Source: Pseudomonadota bacterium (lineage in GTDB: Bacteria > Desulfobacterota > Syntrophia > Syntrophales > UBA8958). Taken from it: 47,860 nt of DNA. The position numbers were made by a program, and so were the translations under genes. Position 1 is the stretch's first letter; the number at the start of each line of letters is the position of its first letter. The stretch is from assembly GCA_030057915.1 (NCBI GenBank), contig JASGUC010000032.1, forward strand, positions 1-47,860. Reading direction: 5' to 3'. Of this stretch, positions 31,781-40,157 are shown piece after piece. The notes under the pieces were generated by a model. That model was not told the origin of the DNA. It ran no database searches and saw only the letters and a list, made by a program, of their open reading frames with translations.

Positions 31781-33564
31781 TCTCATCGGTCAGCAGGATC
31801 GCCTACTGCGCCAGCACGACCTGCAAATTTCGCAAGCCTATCGACGTCAGGGGCCTGTTGACGAGGACCCTCGAGGAGTTGGGCTATGCCGAGCGGATTG
31901 GCCTGGTGGAGACGGAGTGCCTCATCTCGTGCCATCAGGGGCCGTCCATCATGTTTCTCCCCGGCGGTAAGGTCTTCCAGGTCCGCACGGAGGAGAATTT
32001 CACGGAAACGCTCCAGGGCTTCTTCGCCGCTCTCCAGCATCCCACCTCGCCCCTGCTGAGCGAACCGCGGACGAAGAAAGAGATACCGGGCATCGAAAGC
32101 GTCGATTTCTTCGCCAAGCAGCGCCTCATCGTCCTGCGGAATCGGGGACATATCGATGGGGAAAGCATCGAGGAATACATCGCCCATGACGGCTATCTCG
32201 GCCTTTACAAGGCCCTGACGTCCCTGACGCCGGAGGAGGTCATCGGCGAGGTCAAGACCTCGGGGCTTCGGGGTCGTGGTGGCGCCGGCTTCCCCACCGG
32301 CAGGAAATGGGAAGAGGCGAGAAGATACCGGGCCTATCCCAAGTATGTGATCTGCAACGGCGACGAGGGAGACCCCGGGGCGTTCATGGATCGGAGCGTC
32401 ATGGAATCGGACCCTCACGCCGTCCTGGAGGGGATGATCATCTGCGGATACGCCACCGGGGCCACCCAGGGCTATATCTACGTCCGCGCCGAATATCCCC
32501 TGGCGCTCAGGATGCTCCGGACGGCCATCGCCCGGGCCCGGGAGAAGGGATTTCTGGGCCGGAACATCTTAGGCTCGGGCTTCGACTTCGACGTCCACAT
32601 CTATCCCGGCGCCGGCGCCTTCGTCTGCGGCGAGTCCTCCGCCCTGATGGTTTCCGTGGAGGGAAAGCGGGGCATGCCCCGGACCAAGCCGCCCCGTTCC
32701 ACCGAAGCGGGGCTCTGGGGAAGGCCCACCTGTCTCAATAACGTGGAGACCTTCGCCAACATCCCCCAGATCATTCTCCACGGCGGCAACTGGTTTCGCG
32801 CCATCGGCACCGAGGACAGCACCGGGACGAAGGTCTTTTCCCTCACCGGGGCGGTGAAGAATGTCGGACTGGTGGAGACGCCCATGGGAACCGATTTGCG
32901 CACGATCATATTCGAGATCGGCGGCGGCATCCGGGGCAACGCCAGGTTCAAGGCCGTCCAGTTGGGGGGGCCGGCGGGGGGTTGCCTTACGGAGGATCAC
33001 CTCCATCTCCCCGTGACATTCGATTCCCTCCAGGAGGTCGGGGCCATCATGGGCTCCGGAGGCATCGTCGTGATGGACGACTCCAACTGCATGGTTGATG
33101 TGGCCCGCTTCTTCACCCAGTTTTGCGTGGATGAATCCTGCGGCAAATGCGTCCCCTGCCGGGTGGGTTTGCGGGTGATGCTGGGGCTACTGGAAAAGAT
33201 CATCCTGGGCAGGGGAGAGCCGGAGGACCTGGGTGAACTGGAAAGGCAGGCCCGGCATATCCAGACCACCTCCCACTGCGGGCTCGGCCAGGCGGCGCCG
33301 AATCCCGTATTGAGCACCCTGCGGTATTTCCGGGACGAATACGAGGCCCATATCCACGAGAAACGTTGTCCCGCCAGGGTTTGCGTTGACCTGCTCCGTT
33401 TCGAGATCGATCCGGACAAATGCCGAAAGTGCGGTTTGTGCGTGAAGGTATGCCCCGTGGGGGCGATGACCTGGCAAAAGGGGGAATACCCCGTGATCCA
33501 TCGGGATCTCTGCATCCGCTGCAAGTCCTGCATCCGGGCCTGCAAATTCAAGGCGATCAACTGA
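31777..33564 (+). CDS. nuoF: NADH-quinone oxidoreductase subunit F, long HydB-like form
   Basis: The protein has 595 residues against about 430-450 for standard NuoF. An N-terminal thioredoxin-like [2Fe-2S] domain shows CASTTC and ECLISC. The core has the NADH/FMN sites GLRGRGGAGFPTGRKW, NGDEGDPGAFMDR and AFVCGESSALM, and the N3 [4Fe-4S] ligands ESCGKCVPC and SHCGLGQ. A C-terminal 2[4Fe-4S] ferredoxin domain shows CRKCGLCVKVCP and CIRCKSCIRAC. This architecture is that of HydB of bifurcating hydrogenases. Since NuoG lacks hydrogenase motifs, the gene belongs to a complex I that may also handle ferredoxin. ATG 31777 overlaps the upstream stop. Confidence 0.93.
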   Translation: MISSVSRIAYCASTTCKFRKPIDVRGLLTRTLEELGYAERIGLVETECLISCHQGPSIMFLPGGKVFQVRTEENFTETLQGFFAALQHPTSPLLSEPRTKKEIPGIESVDFFAKQRLIVLRNRGHIDGESIEEYIAHDGYLGLYKALTSLTPEEVIGEVKTSGLRGRGGAGFPTGRKWEEARRYRAYPKYVICNGDEGDPGAFMDRSVMESDPHAVLEGMIICGYATGATQGYIYVRAEYPLALRMLRTAIARAREKGFLGRNILGSGFDFDVHIYPGAGAFVCGESSALMVSVEGKRGMPRTKPPRSTEAGLWGRPTCLNNVETFANIPQIILHGGNWFRAIGTEDSTGTKVFSLTGAVKNVGLVETPMGTDLRTIIFEIGGGIRGNARFKAVQLGGPAGGCLTEDHLHLPVTFDSLQEVGAIMGSGGIVVMDDSNCMVDVARFFTQFCVDESCGKCVPCRVGLRVMLGLLEKIILGRGEPEDLGELERQARHIQTTSHCGLGQAAPNPVLSTLRYFRDEYEAHIHEKRCPARVCVDLLRFEIDPDKCRKCGLCVKVCPVGAMTWQKGEYPVIHRDLCIRCKSCIRACKFKAIN

Positions 33565-33595
33565 GCCCGGCGGGGAGAGGAGAGAGGGCAAGTCC

Positions 33596-36013
33596 ATGTA
33601 CGTGAAACTGAAGATCAACGGCATCGAGACGACGGTTCCCAAGGGCGGCACGATCCTGGCGGCGGCGAAGGCGGCTTCCGTTTACATTCCCACCCTCTGT
33701 CACGACCCGCGGGTGGCCCCCACCGGCGCCTGCCGCCTGTGCGTCGTCGAAGACCGCCGGAGGCCCGGCCAGCTCATCCCCTCCTGTTTTACCCCGGCCC
33801 GGGACGGCATGGACATCGTCACCGACTCCCCCGTCGTTACGGCGGCGATTAGGGAACAACTGAAGCTGATCCTGATCAATCATCCCCTGGACTGCCCGGT
33901 TTGCGACAAGGCGGGAGAATGCGTCCTCCAGGAGCTGGTGATCAGGTACGGCATCGTCGAGGCCCCATACACGCTGGAGGCGCCGTTCCGCCCCGTGGAT
34001 CGGGAATCGCCCCTGATCGAGAGGGATATGACCCGCTGTGTCCTCTGTGGGCGGTGCGTGCGGATCTGCGCCGAACTCCAGGGGAAGGGGGAACTGGAGT
34101 TCATGCGGCGGGGTTATGGGACCTATGTGGACACCGACGGCAGCCGGGCTCTGGACTGCGATTTTTGCGGCCTCTGCATCTCCGCCTGCCCCGTGGGGGC
34201 CCTCACGGACAAGCTGTTCAAGAACACGACCCGGCCATGGAAACTGGAAAGGCGGGAAACCGCATGCCTCCATTGCGGCCTCGACTGCCGTATCTACCTG
34301 AATATGGAAGGGGAGATCCTCCGGCGGGTGACGGCCCCCCCGGACAAGGACGGGGCGGAAGAACTCCTCTGCGTCCGAGGTCGTTTCGGCTGGCGGGCCG
34401 CCGCCGGGGCAGTCCGGCGACCGCCGGGACCGTGGCTCCGAGACGCCAGGGGGCGGCGGGATGCGACCTGGGAAGAGGCCCTGGACTTCGCCTCCCGGCG
34501 TCTTGCCGAGATAGCGGGGGAGCGTGGCGGCGGGGCCGTGGCCGTCTTGACGGCGGATCTGTTGACCACGGAAGAGGCCGCCGTGGCGCGAGGGTTTTTC
34601 CGAACCTTCCTGGGCAGCCACGATATCGCCTCCCTCCAGGCGGCGGGGTATCGCCGCCTGATGGACCAACTGGACCGGATGCTGCCGTCTCCTCCGCCGC
34701 CCGCATCCCAAGAGGATCTCCTGGCGGCGGATGTCTTGCTGGTCCTTGGCGGCGGGGCCGCCGAATGGCACCCCGTCCTCAAACCCCTGATCAACCGCTA
34801 CCGGCAGGGGGAGGGCAAGGAACTGATCGTGATTTCCTCCTGGCCCGATTACCTCTTCGAACGGGCGACCCTGCCGGTGGCGGTGGCCCCCGGACATCTG
34901 GAGGGCTTCATGGCGGAGCTGCAGGCCGCCCTGGAGGGACGGGAGGTGGCCAGCGGTCTCGACGCCTCCCGGCGCGGCATCGATGTGGGCCGACTGGCCA
35001 GGCTCGTCTCTCTCCTCCAGGGCCAGGGGGAGATCGCTGTCCTCGTCGTCCCCGATCTGTACGCCCGGGGCGACGCCCGGGCCGCCCTGGCGGCGTCTCT
35101 CCACCACCGGGTTCAACGCATCCTCCCCCTGGGGGGGCAGTTCAACAGCCGTGGCGCCCTGAGCGCCGGATTCGCATCGCCCCGGGATTTTCAGGATATT
35201 CTCGCGGACATCGAAATGGGGCGCATTCGGTCCCTCTACCTGATCGGGGAAGACCCCCTGGAGGACTTCCCCGATCCACAACGGGTCCGGGCGGCCCTGT
35301 CCCGTCTCGATCTCCTGATCTGCCAGGCGCCTTACGCCACGACGGCGGCGGAGGCGGCGCACGTGTTTCTGCCCACGGTGCTGCCGTGGGAAAAAGAGGG
35401 TTCCGTCCTGGCCGTGACGGGGCAGCGGCGTCACCTGAGGAAGGTTATGACGGCGCCGCCGGGGGCGCGGGGCGATGGAGAGATTCTCGAGGAGCTAAGA
35501 AGGATGATGGGCGATCCGCCCGCAAACCTCCCGGGCCGCGTCGCGGCGGTGGGCGAAACGGGATCGTCCGGGTCCCCGGCGGCGCCGCCCCCTGGGTCCC
35601 CGGCGGCAACCGCGGCGGGCGGTCGGGGTTTCCCGGAGGATCGGACCTCCGAGGCGAACGCGGTCGGAGCGGAGGCCCCGTCTCCGGCCTTTCCCTTCCT
35701 CCTCGTTCCCGTCCCCTCGCTCTTCGGCGACGGCCTGGTGAGTCGTCAGAGCCCGGAGCTTGCGGGCCTCAAAGGGGGCCTTGGGGTGGTTATGAACAAC
35801 GATGATTTCGCCGCCCTGAACCTCAAGGACCGGGAGACGGTATGGGTCGCCACTCCCTACGGAGCGGCCCCGGCAAGGGTGAGAGCGCTGGCCCGGATCA
35901 GGCCGGGGACGGCCCTTCTCCTCCACGCCCCCGGCAATCCCGAGGGTCTGTCGCTGCTCCGGTCCGACGTCGCCGCCGTCCCCGCCGCCATCGGCAGGAA
36001 GGAGGCGCCATGA
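33596..36013 (+). CDS. nuoG: NADH-quinone oxidoreductase subunit G (75 kDa)
   Basis: The protein has 805 residues. The N-terminal [2Fe-2S] domain has Cys residues in YIPTLCHD, ACRLCVV and SCFTPA. The His-Cys3 cluster motif is HPLDCPVCDKAGEC. Two ferredoxin clusters follow (CVLCGRCVRICAE and CDFCGLCISACPVGAL), then an extra partial site ACLHCGLDCRIYL. The rest is a molybdopterin-oxidoreductase-like domain (EDPLEDFPDPQRV, LPTVLPWEKEGSV) with a C-terminal dinucleotide-binding fold (LNLKDRETVWVATPYG). The H-cluster motifs of [FeFe] hydrogenase are absent. A Pro/Ala-rich linker lies near 35560-35680. It starts 31 bases after nuoF. Confidence 0.94.
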   Translation: MYVKLKINGIETTVPKGGTILAAAKAASVYIPTLCHDPRVAPTGACRLCVVEDRRRPGQLIPSCFTPARDGMDIVTDSPVVTAAIREQLKLILINHPLDCPVCDKAGECVLQELVIRYGIVEAPYTLEAPFRPVDRESPLIERDMTRCVLCGRCVRICAELQGKGELEFMRRGYGTYVDTDGSRALDCDFCGLCISACPVGALTDKLFKNTTRPWKLERRETACLHCGLDCRIYLNMEGEILRRVTAPPDKDGAEELLCVRGRFGWRAAAGAVRRPPGPWLRDARGRRDATWEEALDFASRRLAEIAGERGGGAVAVLTADLLTTEEAAVARGFFRTFLGSHDIASLQAAGYRRLMDQLDRMLPSPPPPASQEDLLAADVLLVLGGGAAEWHPVLKPLINRYRQGEGKELIVISSWPDYLFERATLPVAVAPGHLEGFMAELQAALEGREVASGLDASRRGIDVGRLARLVSLLQGQGEIAVLVVPDLYARGDARAALAASLHHRVQRILPLGGQFNSRGALSAGFASPRDFQDILADIEMGRIRSLYLIGEDPLEDFPDPQRVRAALSRLDLLICQAPYATTAAEAAHVFLPTVLPWEKEGSVLAVTGQRRHLRKVMTAPPGARGDGEILEELRRMMGDPPANLPGRVAAVGETGSSGSPAAPPPGSPAATAAGGRGFPEDRTSEANAVGAEAPSPAFPFLLVPVPSLFGDGLVSRQSPELAGLKGGLGVVMNNDDFAALNLKDRETVWVATPYGAAPARVRALARIRPGTALLLHAPGNPEGLSLLRSDVAAVPAAIGRKEAP

Positions 36014-36978
36014 AGGCGGAAATCGGACTTGTCTGGCGGCTCCTCGAGGTCATCCTTTTCTTCGCCGTGATCATGGGGCTCGTGGCCTACATGACCCTCA
36101 TGGAGAGGCGGTTCCTCGGTTTCTTCCAGGTCAGGATGGGTCCGAACCGGGTGGGGCCTCAGGGGCTGCTTCAACCCATTGCCGACGGGATCAAACTGCT
36201 CTTCAAGGAAGATCTGACGGTGAGCCACGCCCGTCGGTTCTACTTCACCCTGGCCCCGATCATCTCCCTGGTTGCCATCCTGGCCTGTTTTGCCGCGATT
36301 CCCATGTCGGGACGATTCCATGTGGCCGATCTTTCCCTGGCCCTCCTCTATATAATGGCCTTTTCCTCCCTGGGCGTCTATGGGGTCCTCTTGGGCGGCT
36401 GGTCTTCGGGCAACAAGTACTCCCTCCTGGGCGGCCTGCGGGGGGCGGCCCAGATGGTCAGCTACGAGATCCCCCTGGCCCTCGCGCTGGTCGGTGTCGT
36501 CGTCTTGTCCGGGTCCCTGAGCATGACGGAGATCGTCCAGGCCCAGGAGGGACGATGGTTCATCCTGCGGCAGCCCCTGGGCTTCCTGATCTTTTTGACC
36601 GCCGTTTCTGCGGAAACGGGCCGGACGCCCTTCGATCTGGTCGAGTGTGAAAACGAACTGGTCGCGGGCTATCAGACGGAATACTCGTCAATGAAATTCG
36701 GCCTCTTTTATATGGCCGAATACGCCCATGTACTACTGGCGTCATGCCTCGCGACCCACCTGTATCTCGGGGGATGGAACGGACCGCTGCTGCCTCCCCT
36801 GGCCTGGTTTGGGATCAAGTCGTTCCTGGTCTTCTTTTTCTTCATCTGGGTGCGGGCCACCTTCCCCCGTCTCCGTTACGACCAGTTGATGTCGCTCTCC
36901 TGGAAGGCGTTGATGCCGCTGGCCTTGGCGAATCTGCTGATCACCGCGGCGCTTGTAGTATATCCGCCTTTTGGTTGA
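36010..36978 (+). CDS. nuoH: NADH-quinone oxidoreductase subunit H
   Basis: This 322-residue membrane subunit has about eight helices and forms the floor of the quinone chamber. Diagnostic segments are LMERRFLGFFQVRMGPNRVGPQG, GAAQMVSYEIPLAL, and the acidic signature SAETGRTPFDLVECENELVAG followed by YSSMKFGLFYMAEYAH. The start overlaps the nuoG stop (ATGA) and has GGAGG upstream. All expected charged residues are present, so it should be functional. Confidence 0.95.
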   Translation: MKAEIGLVWRLLEVILFFAVIMGLVAYMTLMERRFLGFFQVRMGPNRVGPQGLLQPIADGIKLLFKEDLTVSHARRFYFTLAPIISLVAILACFAAIPMSGRFHVADLSLALLYIMAFSSLGVYGVLLGGWSSGNKYSLLGGLRGAAQMVSYEIPLALALVGVVVLSGSLSMTEIVQAQEGRWFILRQPLGFLIFLTAVSAETGRTPFDLVECENELVAGYQTEYSSMKFGLFYMAEYAHVLLASCLATHLYLGGWNGPLLPPLAWFGIKSFLVFFFFIWVRATFPRLRYDQLMSLSWKALMPLALANLLITAALVVYPPFG

Positions 36979-37002
36979 TCGGAAGGCGCGTTGGGGTTGA
37001 AA

Positions 37003-37434
37003 ATGGGCAAAGCCTTATTGAAAGGGTTACTTCTCACCCTGCGACATTTTTTCCGGAAGCCGGAGACGATACCCTATCCCGAGGTCAAACGGCCCGTCCC
37101 GGAACGTTTCCGGGGGCGTCCCGTCCTCCTGTCCGGGGATGACGGCCAACCCCTGTGCGTGGCCTGCGGCCTCTGCGAGCGCGTCTGCCCCTCCCTGTGC
37201 ATCGCCGTCATTCCGGAAAGCGGCGAGGACGGCGTGCGCCGCTTGGGTTCTTATCGACTGGACCTCAGCCGCTGTTCCTTCTGCGGTTTCTGTGTCGAGG
37301 CCTGTCCGGTGGGGGCGATACGCATGGGCGGGGATTATGAACTGGCGGTTTACAGGAAGGAGGAACTGATCATGGATGCGGAAGGATTGCAAAGGGAAAC
37401 GGTCAAACGGGAAACCGGCCCGGGGAGGGGATAA
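37003..37434 (+). CDS. nuoI: NADH-quinone oxidoreductase subunit I (2[4Fe-4S])
   Basis: The 143-residue peripheral subunit carries clusters N6a and N6b. The two motifs are CVACGLCERVCPSLCI and CSFCGFCVEACPVGAI. The N-terminal amphipathic helix GKALLKGLLLTLRHFF anchors it to the membrane arm. The start is uncertain: ATG 37003, or TTG 36991 with GGAAGG upstream, which adds four residues. Its last base is the first base of the nuoJ start codon. Confidence 0.94.
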   Translation: MGKALLKGLLLTLRHFFRKPETIPYPEVKRPVPERFRGRPVLLSGDDGQPLCVACGLCERVCPSLCIAVIPESGEDGVRRLGSYRLDLSRCSFCGFCVEACPVGAIRMGGDYELAVYRKEELIMDAEGLQRETVKRETGPGRG

Positions 37435-37943
37435 TGGAAACGGCGATCTTCTGGGGCTTGTCCTTTTGCGCCGTCGCCGCGGCCCTGGCGGTCGTTTTCC
37501 TCCGGCAGGCGGTCAACGGCGTCATGTCGCTCCTGGCCCTGATGCTGGTCATGGCGGGGCTGTATCTCCTCCTGGGGGCGCAACTCGTGGCTCTCTTTCA
37601 ACTCATCGTCTATGCCGGCGCGGTGCTGGTCCTGTTTGTCCTTGTCGTCATGCTTCTCAACCTCGAACGAAAGCCGGCCCGCCCGTTGCTTTATCCGGGG
37701 AAGCCTGCGGTGGCGTCCCTGCTGGCGCTGTGCGGCGCCGGCTTCGCGGCTATCTTACGGTGGGCCCCGCCCCCGGGGGGAGGGCCAATGGGGGGCGCGG
37801 TGAAGCCGGCGCCGCCGATCGAACAACTGGCCATCGACCTGTTTACCGAGCGCCTGCTGATCTTCGAATTGACGTCGGTCCTCCTGCTGGCCGCCGCGGT
37901 GGGCGCCATCGTCATGAGCAGAAAGGCGGGTGACCTGTCATGA
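37434..37943 (+). CDS. nuoJ: NADH-quinone oxidoreductase subunit J
   Basis: This 169-residue membrane subunit has about five helices. It contains the conserved third-helix region QLIVYAGAVLVLFVLVVMLLNLE with its family signature, and a final helix LTSVLLLAAAVGAIVMSRK. It packs with NuoA and NuoK in the proton-coupling E-channel. The start overlaps the nuoI stop by one base and its end overlaps nuoK by 4 bases. Confidence 0.93.
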   Translation: METAIFWGLSFCAVAAALAVVFLRQAVNGVMSLLALMLVMAGLYLLLGAQLVALFQLIVYAGAVLVLFVLVVMLLNLERKPARPLLYPGKPAVASLLALCGAGFAAILRWAPPPGGGPMGGAVKPAPPIEQLAIDLFTERLLIFELTSVLLLAAAVGAIVMSRKAGDLS

Positions 37944-38239
37944 CGCTCTATCATTTCCTTGGACTCGGCTTGCTCCTCTTCGCCATCGGCGCCGCCGGAT
38001 TCGTCATCCGTAACAACGCCGTCGTCCTGTTGCTGTGCATCGAGATCATGCTCAACGCCGTCAATCTGATCCTGGCGTCTTTCGCCCGCTATCTGTACGG
38101 AGCGGAGGGGCAGATCTTCATCTTCATCATCATGACCGTCGCCGCCGCCGAGGCGGCGGTGGGTCTGGGGATCGTCATCGCCCTTCACCGCGGTCACGGG
38201 ACGCTGGCGATGAATCGCATCAAGGACTTGAAAGGATGA
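37940..38239 (+). CDS. nuoK: NADH-quinone oxidoreductase subunit K
   Basis: This 99-residue subunit has three helices and belongs to the MnhC/MrpC-related family. The two buried glutamates needed for proton coupling are present, in LLCIEIMLNAVNLIL and AAAEAAVGLGIVIAL. The length and sequence are standard. The gene overlaps nuoJ and is followed after 4 bases by nuoL. Confidence 0.95.
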   Translation: MTLYHFLGLGLLLFAIGAAGFVIRNNAVVLLLCIEIMLNAVNLILASFARYLYGAEGQIFIFIIMTVAAAEAAVGLGIVIALHRGHGTLAMNRIKDLKG

Positions 38240-38243
38240 GGGT

Positions 38244-40142
38244 ATGAATCCTGACTGTCTCTGGCTTCTTCTGGCCCCGCCGGCCCTGGGCTTTCTCGTC
38301 AACGGCCTGATGGGACGTCGTCTTCCGGCCTCCATCACGGCGGCCGTGGCCCTGGCGGCCGTGGGCTTGCCGCTGGCCGTGGCCCTGGGGTTTCTCCTGG
38401 AGATGACGGCCGCCCCTCCGGAGGCCCGTGTCGTTGCCACCAGCCTCTATACATGGCTTTCCGACGGCGATTTCCAGGTCCGCGTTGGCCTGCTTCTCGA
38501 CCCCCTGGCCATGGTCATGTCGTTGGTGGTCCTGGGCATCGGTTTCCTGATCCATATCTACTCGGTGGGGTACATGGAGGGCGACGTCGGCTATCGACGC
38601 TTCTTCGCCTATATGAATCTCTTCGTCTTCTTCATGCTCCTGCTGGTTCTGGCGGACAATCTCGTCCTGACCTTCTGCGGCTGGGAAGGGGTTGGGCTGT
38701 GTTCCTACCTCCTCATCGGGTTCTGGCACGAGAGGAAATCGGCCTGTGACGCCGGCCGGAAGGCCTTCATCGTCAACCGGGTGGGCGATTTCGGGTTCAT
38801 TCTGGGGATTCTGCTGACCATTACGGCCTTTCAGACCGTTGACTATGGCGAACTGGCGGAGATCGCCGCCACGGCCCCCGGAGACGCCTCGCCCATAATC
38901 GCCCTCATGGTTCTGTTGATCTTCATGGGTGCCATGGGAAAATCTGCCCAGTTTCCCCTCCATGTCTGGCTTCCCGACGCCATGGAGGGGCCTACCCCGG
39001 TATCGGCCTTGATCCACGGGGCCACCATGGTCAACGCCGGTGTCTATCTCATGTGTCGTCTGTCTCCTCTTTTGAACCGGTGCCCCGAGGTGCTGCTCGT
39101 CATTGCCGTCCTGGGCCTGGTCACGGCCCTTTACGCCGCCCTGGCCGCCCTGGGGCAGCGGGACCTGAAGCGAATCCTGGCCTATTCCACGATCAGCCAG
39201 ATCGGCTTCATGTTCGTCGCCGTGGGAAGCGGCATGTATGCCCTGGGGATCTTTCATCTGGTGACCCACGGCATCTTCAAGGGGCTTCTCTTCCTCGCCG
39301 CCGGGGCGGTCATCCACACCCTGGGGGGCGAACAGGATTTAGGCCGTATGGGCGGCCTCTTCCGGGAGATTCCCGCCGTGGCCGTGGCCTTCCTTGCCGG
39401 ACTTCTGGCCCTGGCCGGGGTCTTTCCCCTGGCCGGCTTCTTCAGCAAGGACGCGATCCTCTGGGGCGGCTTCCAGCGCTTTGGGGCGTCTTTCTGGATC
39501 GTTTCCCTTAGCGGCGCCCTCCTGACGGCCCTCTACTGCGGAAAGCTCTTCGGTGTCTTCTTCGGGCCGCGCCGGGATGAGGGACCGCCGCACCGCCCCG
39601 GGGCACTCTTGATCTGGCCTCCGGCGGTGCTGGCCCTGGGCGCCCTGATCGCCGGCGTCCTGGGGCTGCCCATGTTCGCCCAGGACACCCTTTTGAGCCG
39701 TTTTCTCGGGTTTGCCTCCCCCGCCGTCGCTTCGGGGCAAGGTCACGAACTGGAGGTAATCATGACGGTCTTCCAGGGGATGGTCATCCCGGCCTTCCTT
39801 GCCGCGTCCGCCTATCTGTTCGTCCGCCGCCGGAGGCGGATGGAGGAGTTGGAGCGGGCCTTCCCGAGAGCGGCCGCCTTCCTGGCCGACGGGTTCGGTC
39901 TGGACAAGCTCAACGCCCTCCTGCTCGCGACGCCCCTGCGGGGCGCGGCGCGTTTCAGCGCCCGGATCATCGACAACCGGATCATCGACGGCGCGGTGAA
40001 CGGCGTGGGTTGGGCCGCCATGCGGGCCGGACGTCTCCTCGCCCTCCTGCAGACCGGGGAACTCCGTCATTACGCCCTTTCCATCCTGGCCGGCGCCGTC
40101 GCCCTCCTTGGGGCGGCCCTGTATGCGGCCGGAATCTTTTAG
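38244..40142 (+). CDS. nuoL: NADH-quinone oxidoreductase subunit L (proton pump)
   Basis: This 632-residue antiporter-like subunit has about 16 helices. The core has FCGWEGVGLCSYLLIGFW with the key glutamate, SAQFPLHVWLPDAMEGPTPVSALIHGATM, the lysine-bearing ALGQRDLKRILAYSTISQIGFM, and HGIFKGLLFLAAGAVIH. The long C-terminal lateral helix lies in FSARIIDNRIIDGAVNGVGW. Nothing is missing relative to the family. Confidence 0.96.
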   Translation: MNPDCLWLLLAPPALGFLVNGLMGRRLPASITAAVALAAVGLPLAVALGFLLEMTAAPPEARVVATSLYTWLSDGDFQVRVGLLLDPLAMVMSLVVLGIGFLIHIYSVGYMEGDVGYRRFFAYMNLFVFFMLLLVLADNLVLTFCGWEGVGLCSYLLIGFWHERKSACDAGRKAFIVNRVGDFGFILGILLTITAFQTVDYGELAEIAATAPGDASPIIALMVLLIFMGAMGKSAQFPLHVWLPDAMEGPTPVSALIHGATMVNAGVYLMCRLSPLLNRCPEVLLVIAVLGLVTALYAALAALGQRDLKRILAYSTISQIGFMFVAVGSGMYALGIFHLVTHGIFKGLLFLAAGAVIHTLGGEQDLGRMGGLFREIPAVAVAFLAGLLALAGVFPLAGFFSKDAILWGGFQRFGASFWIVSLSGALLTALYCGKLFGVFFGPRRDEGPPHRPGALLIWPPAVLALGALIAGVLGLPMFAQDTLLSRFLGFASPAVASGQGHELEVIMTVFQGMVIPAFLAASAYLFVRRRRRMEELERAFPRAAAFLADGFGLDKLNALLLATPLRGAARFSARIIDNRIIDGAVNGVGWAAMRAGRLLALLQTGELRHYALSILAGAVALLGAALYAAGIF

Positions 40143-40157
40143 AGGAGAGAAGCAAGG

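Noticed and set aside
30807..36013. Electron-bifurcating [FeFe] hydrogenase (HydABC) operon
   Set aside because: NuoF has HydB-like architecture, but NuoG lacks the H-cluster motifs and all membrane nuo subunits are present, so this is complex I.
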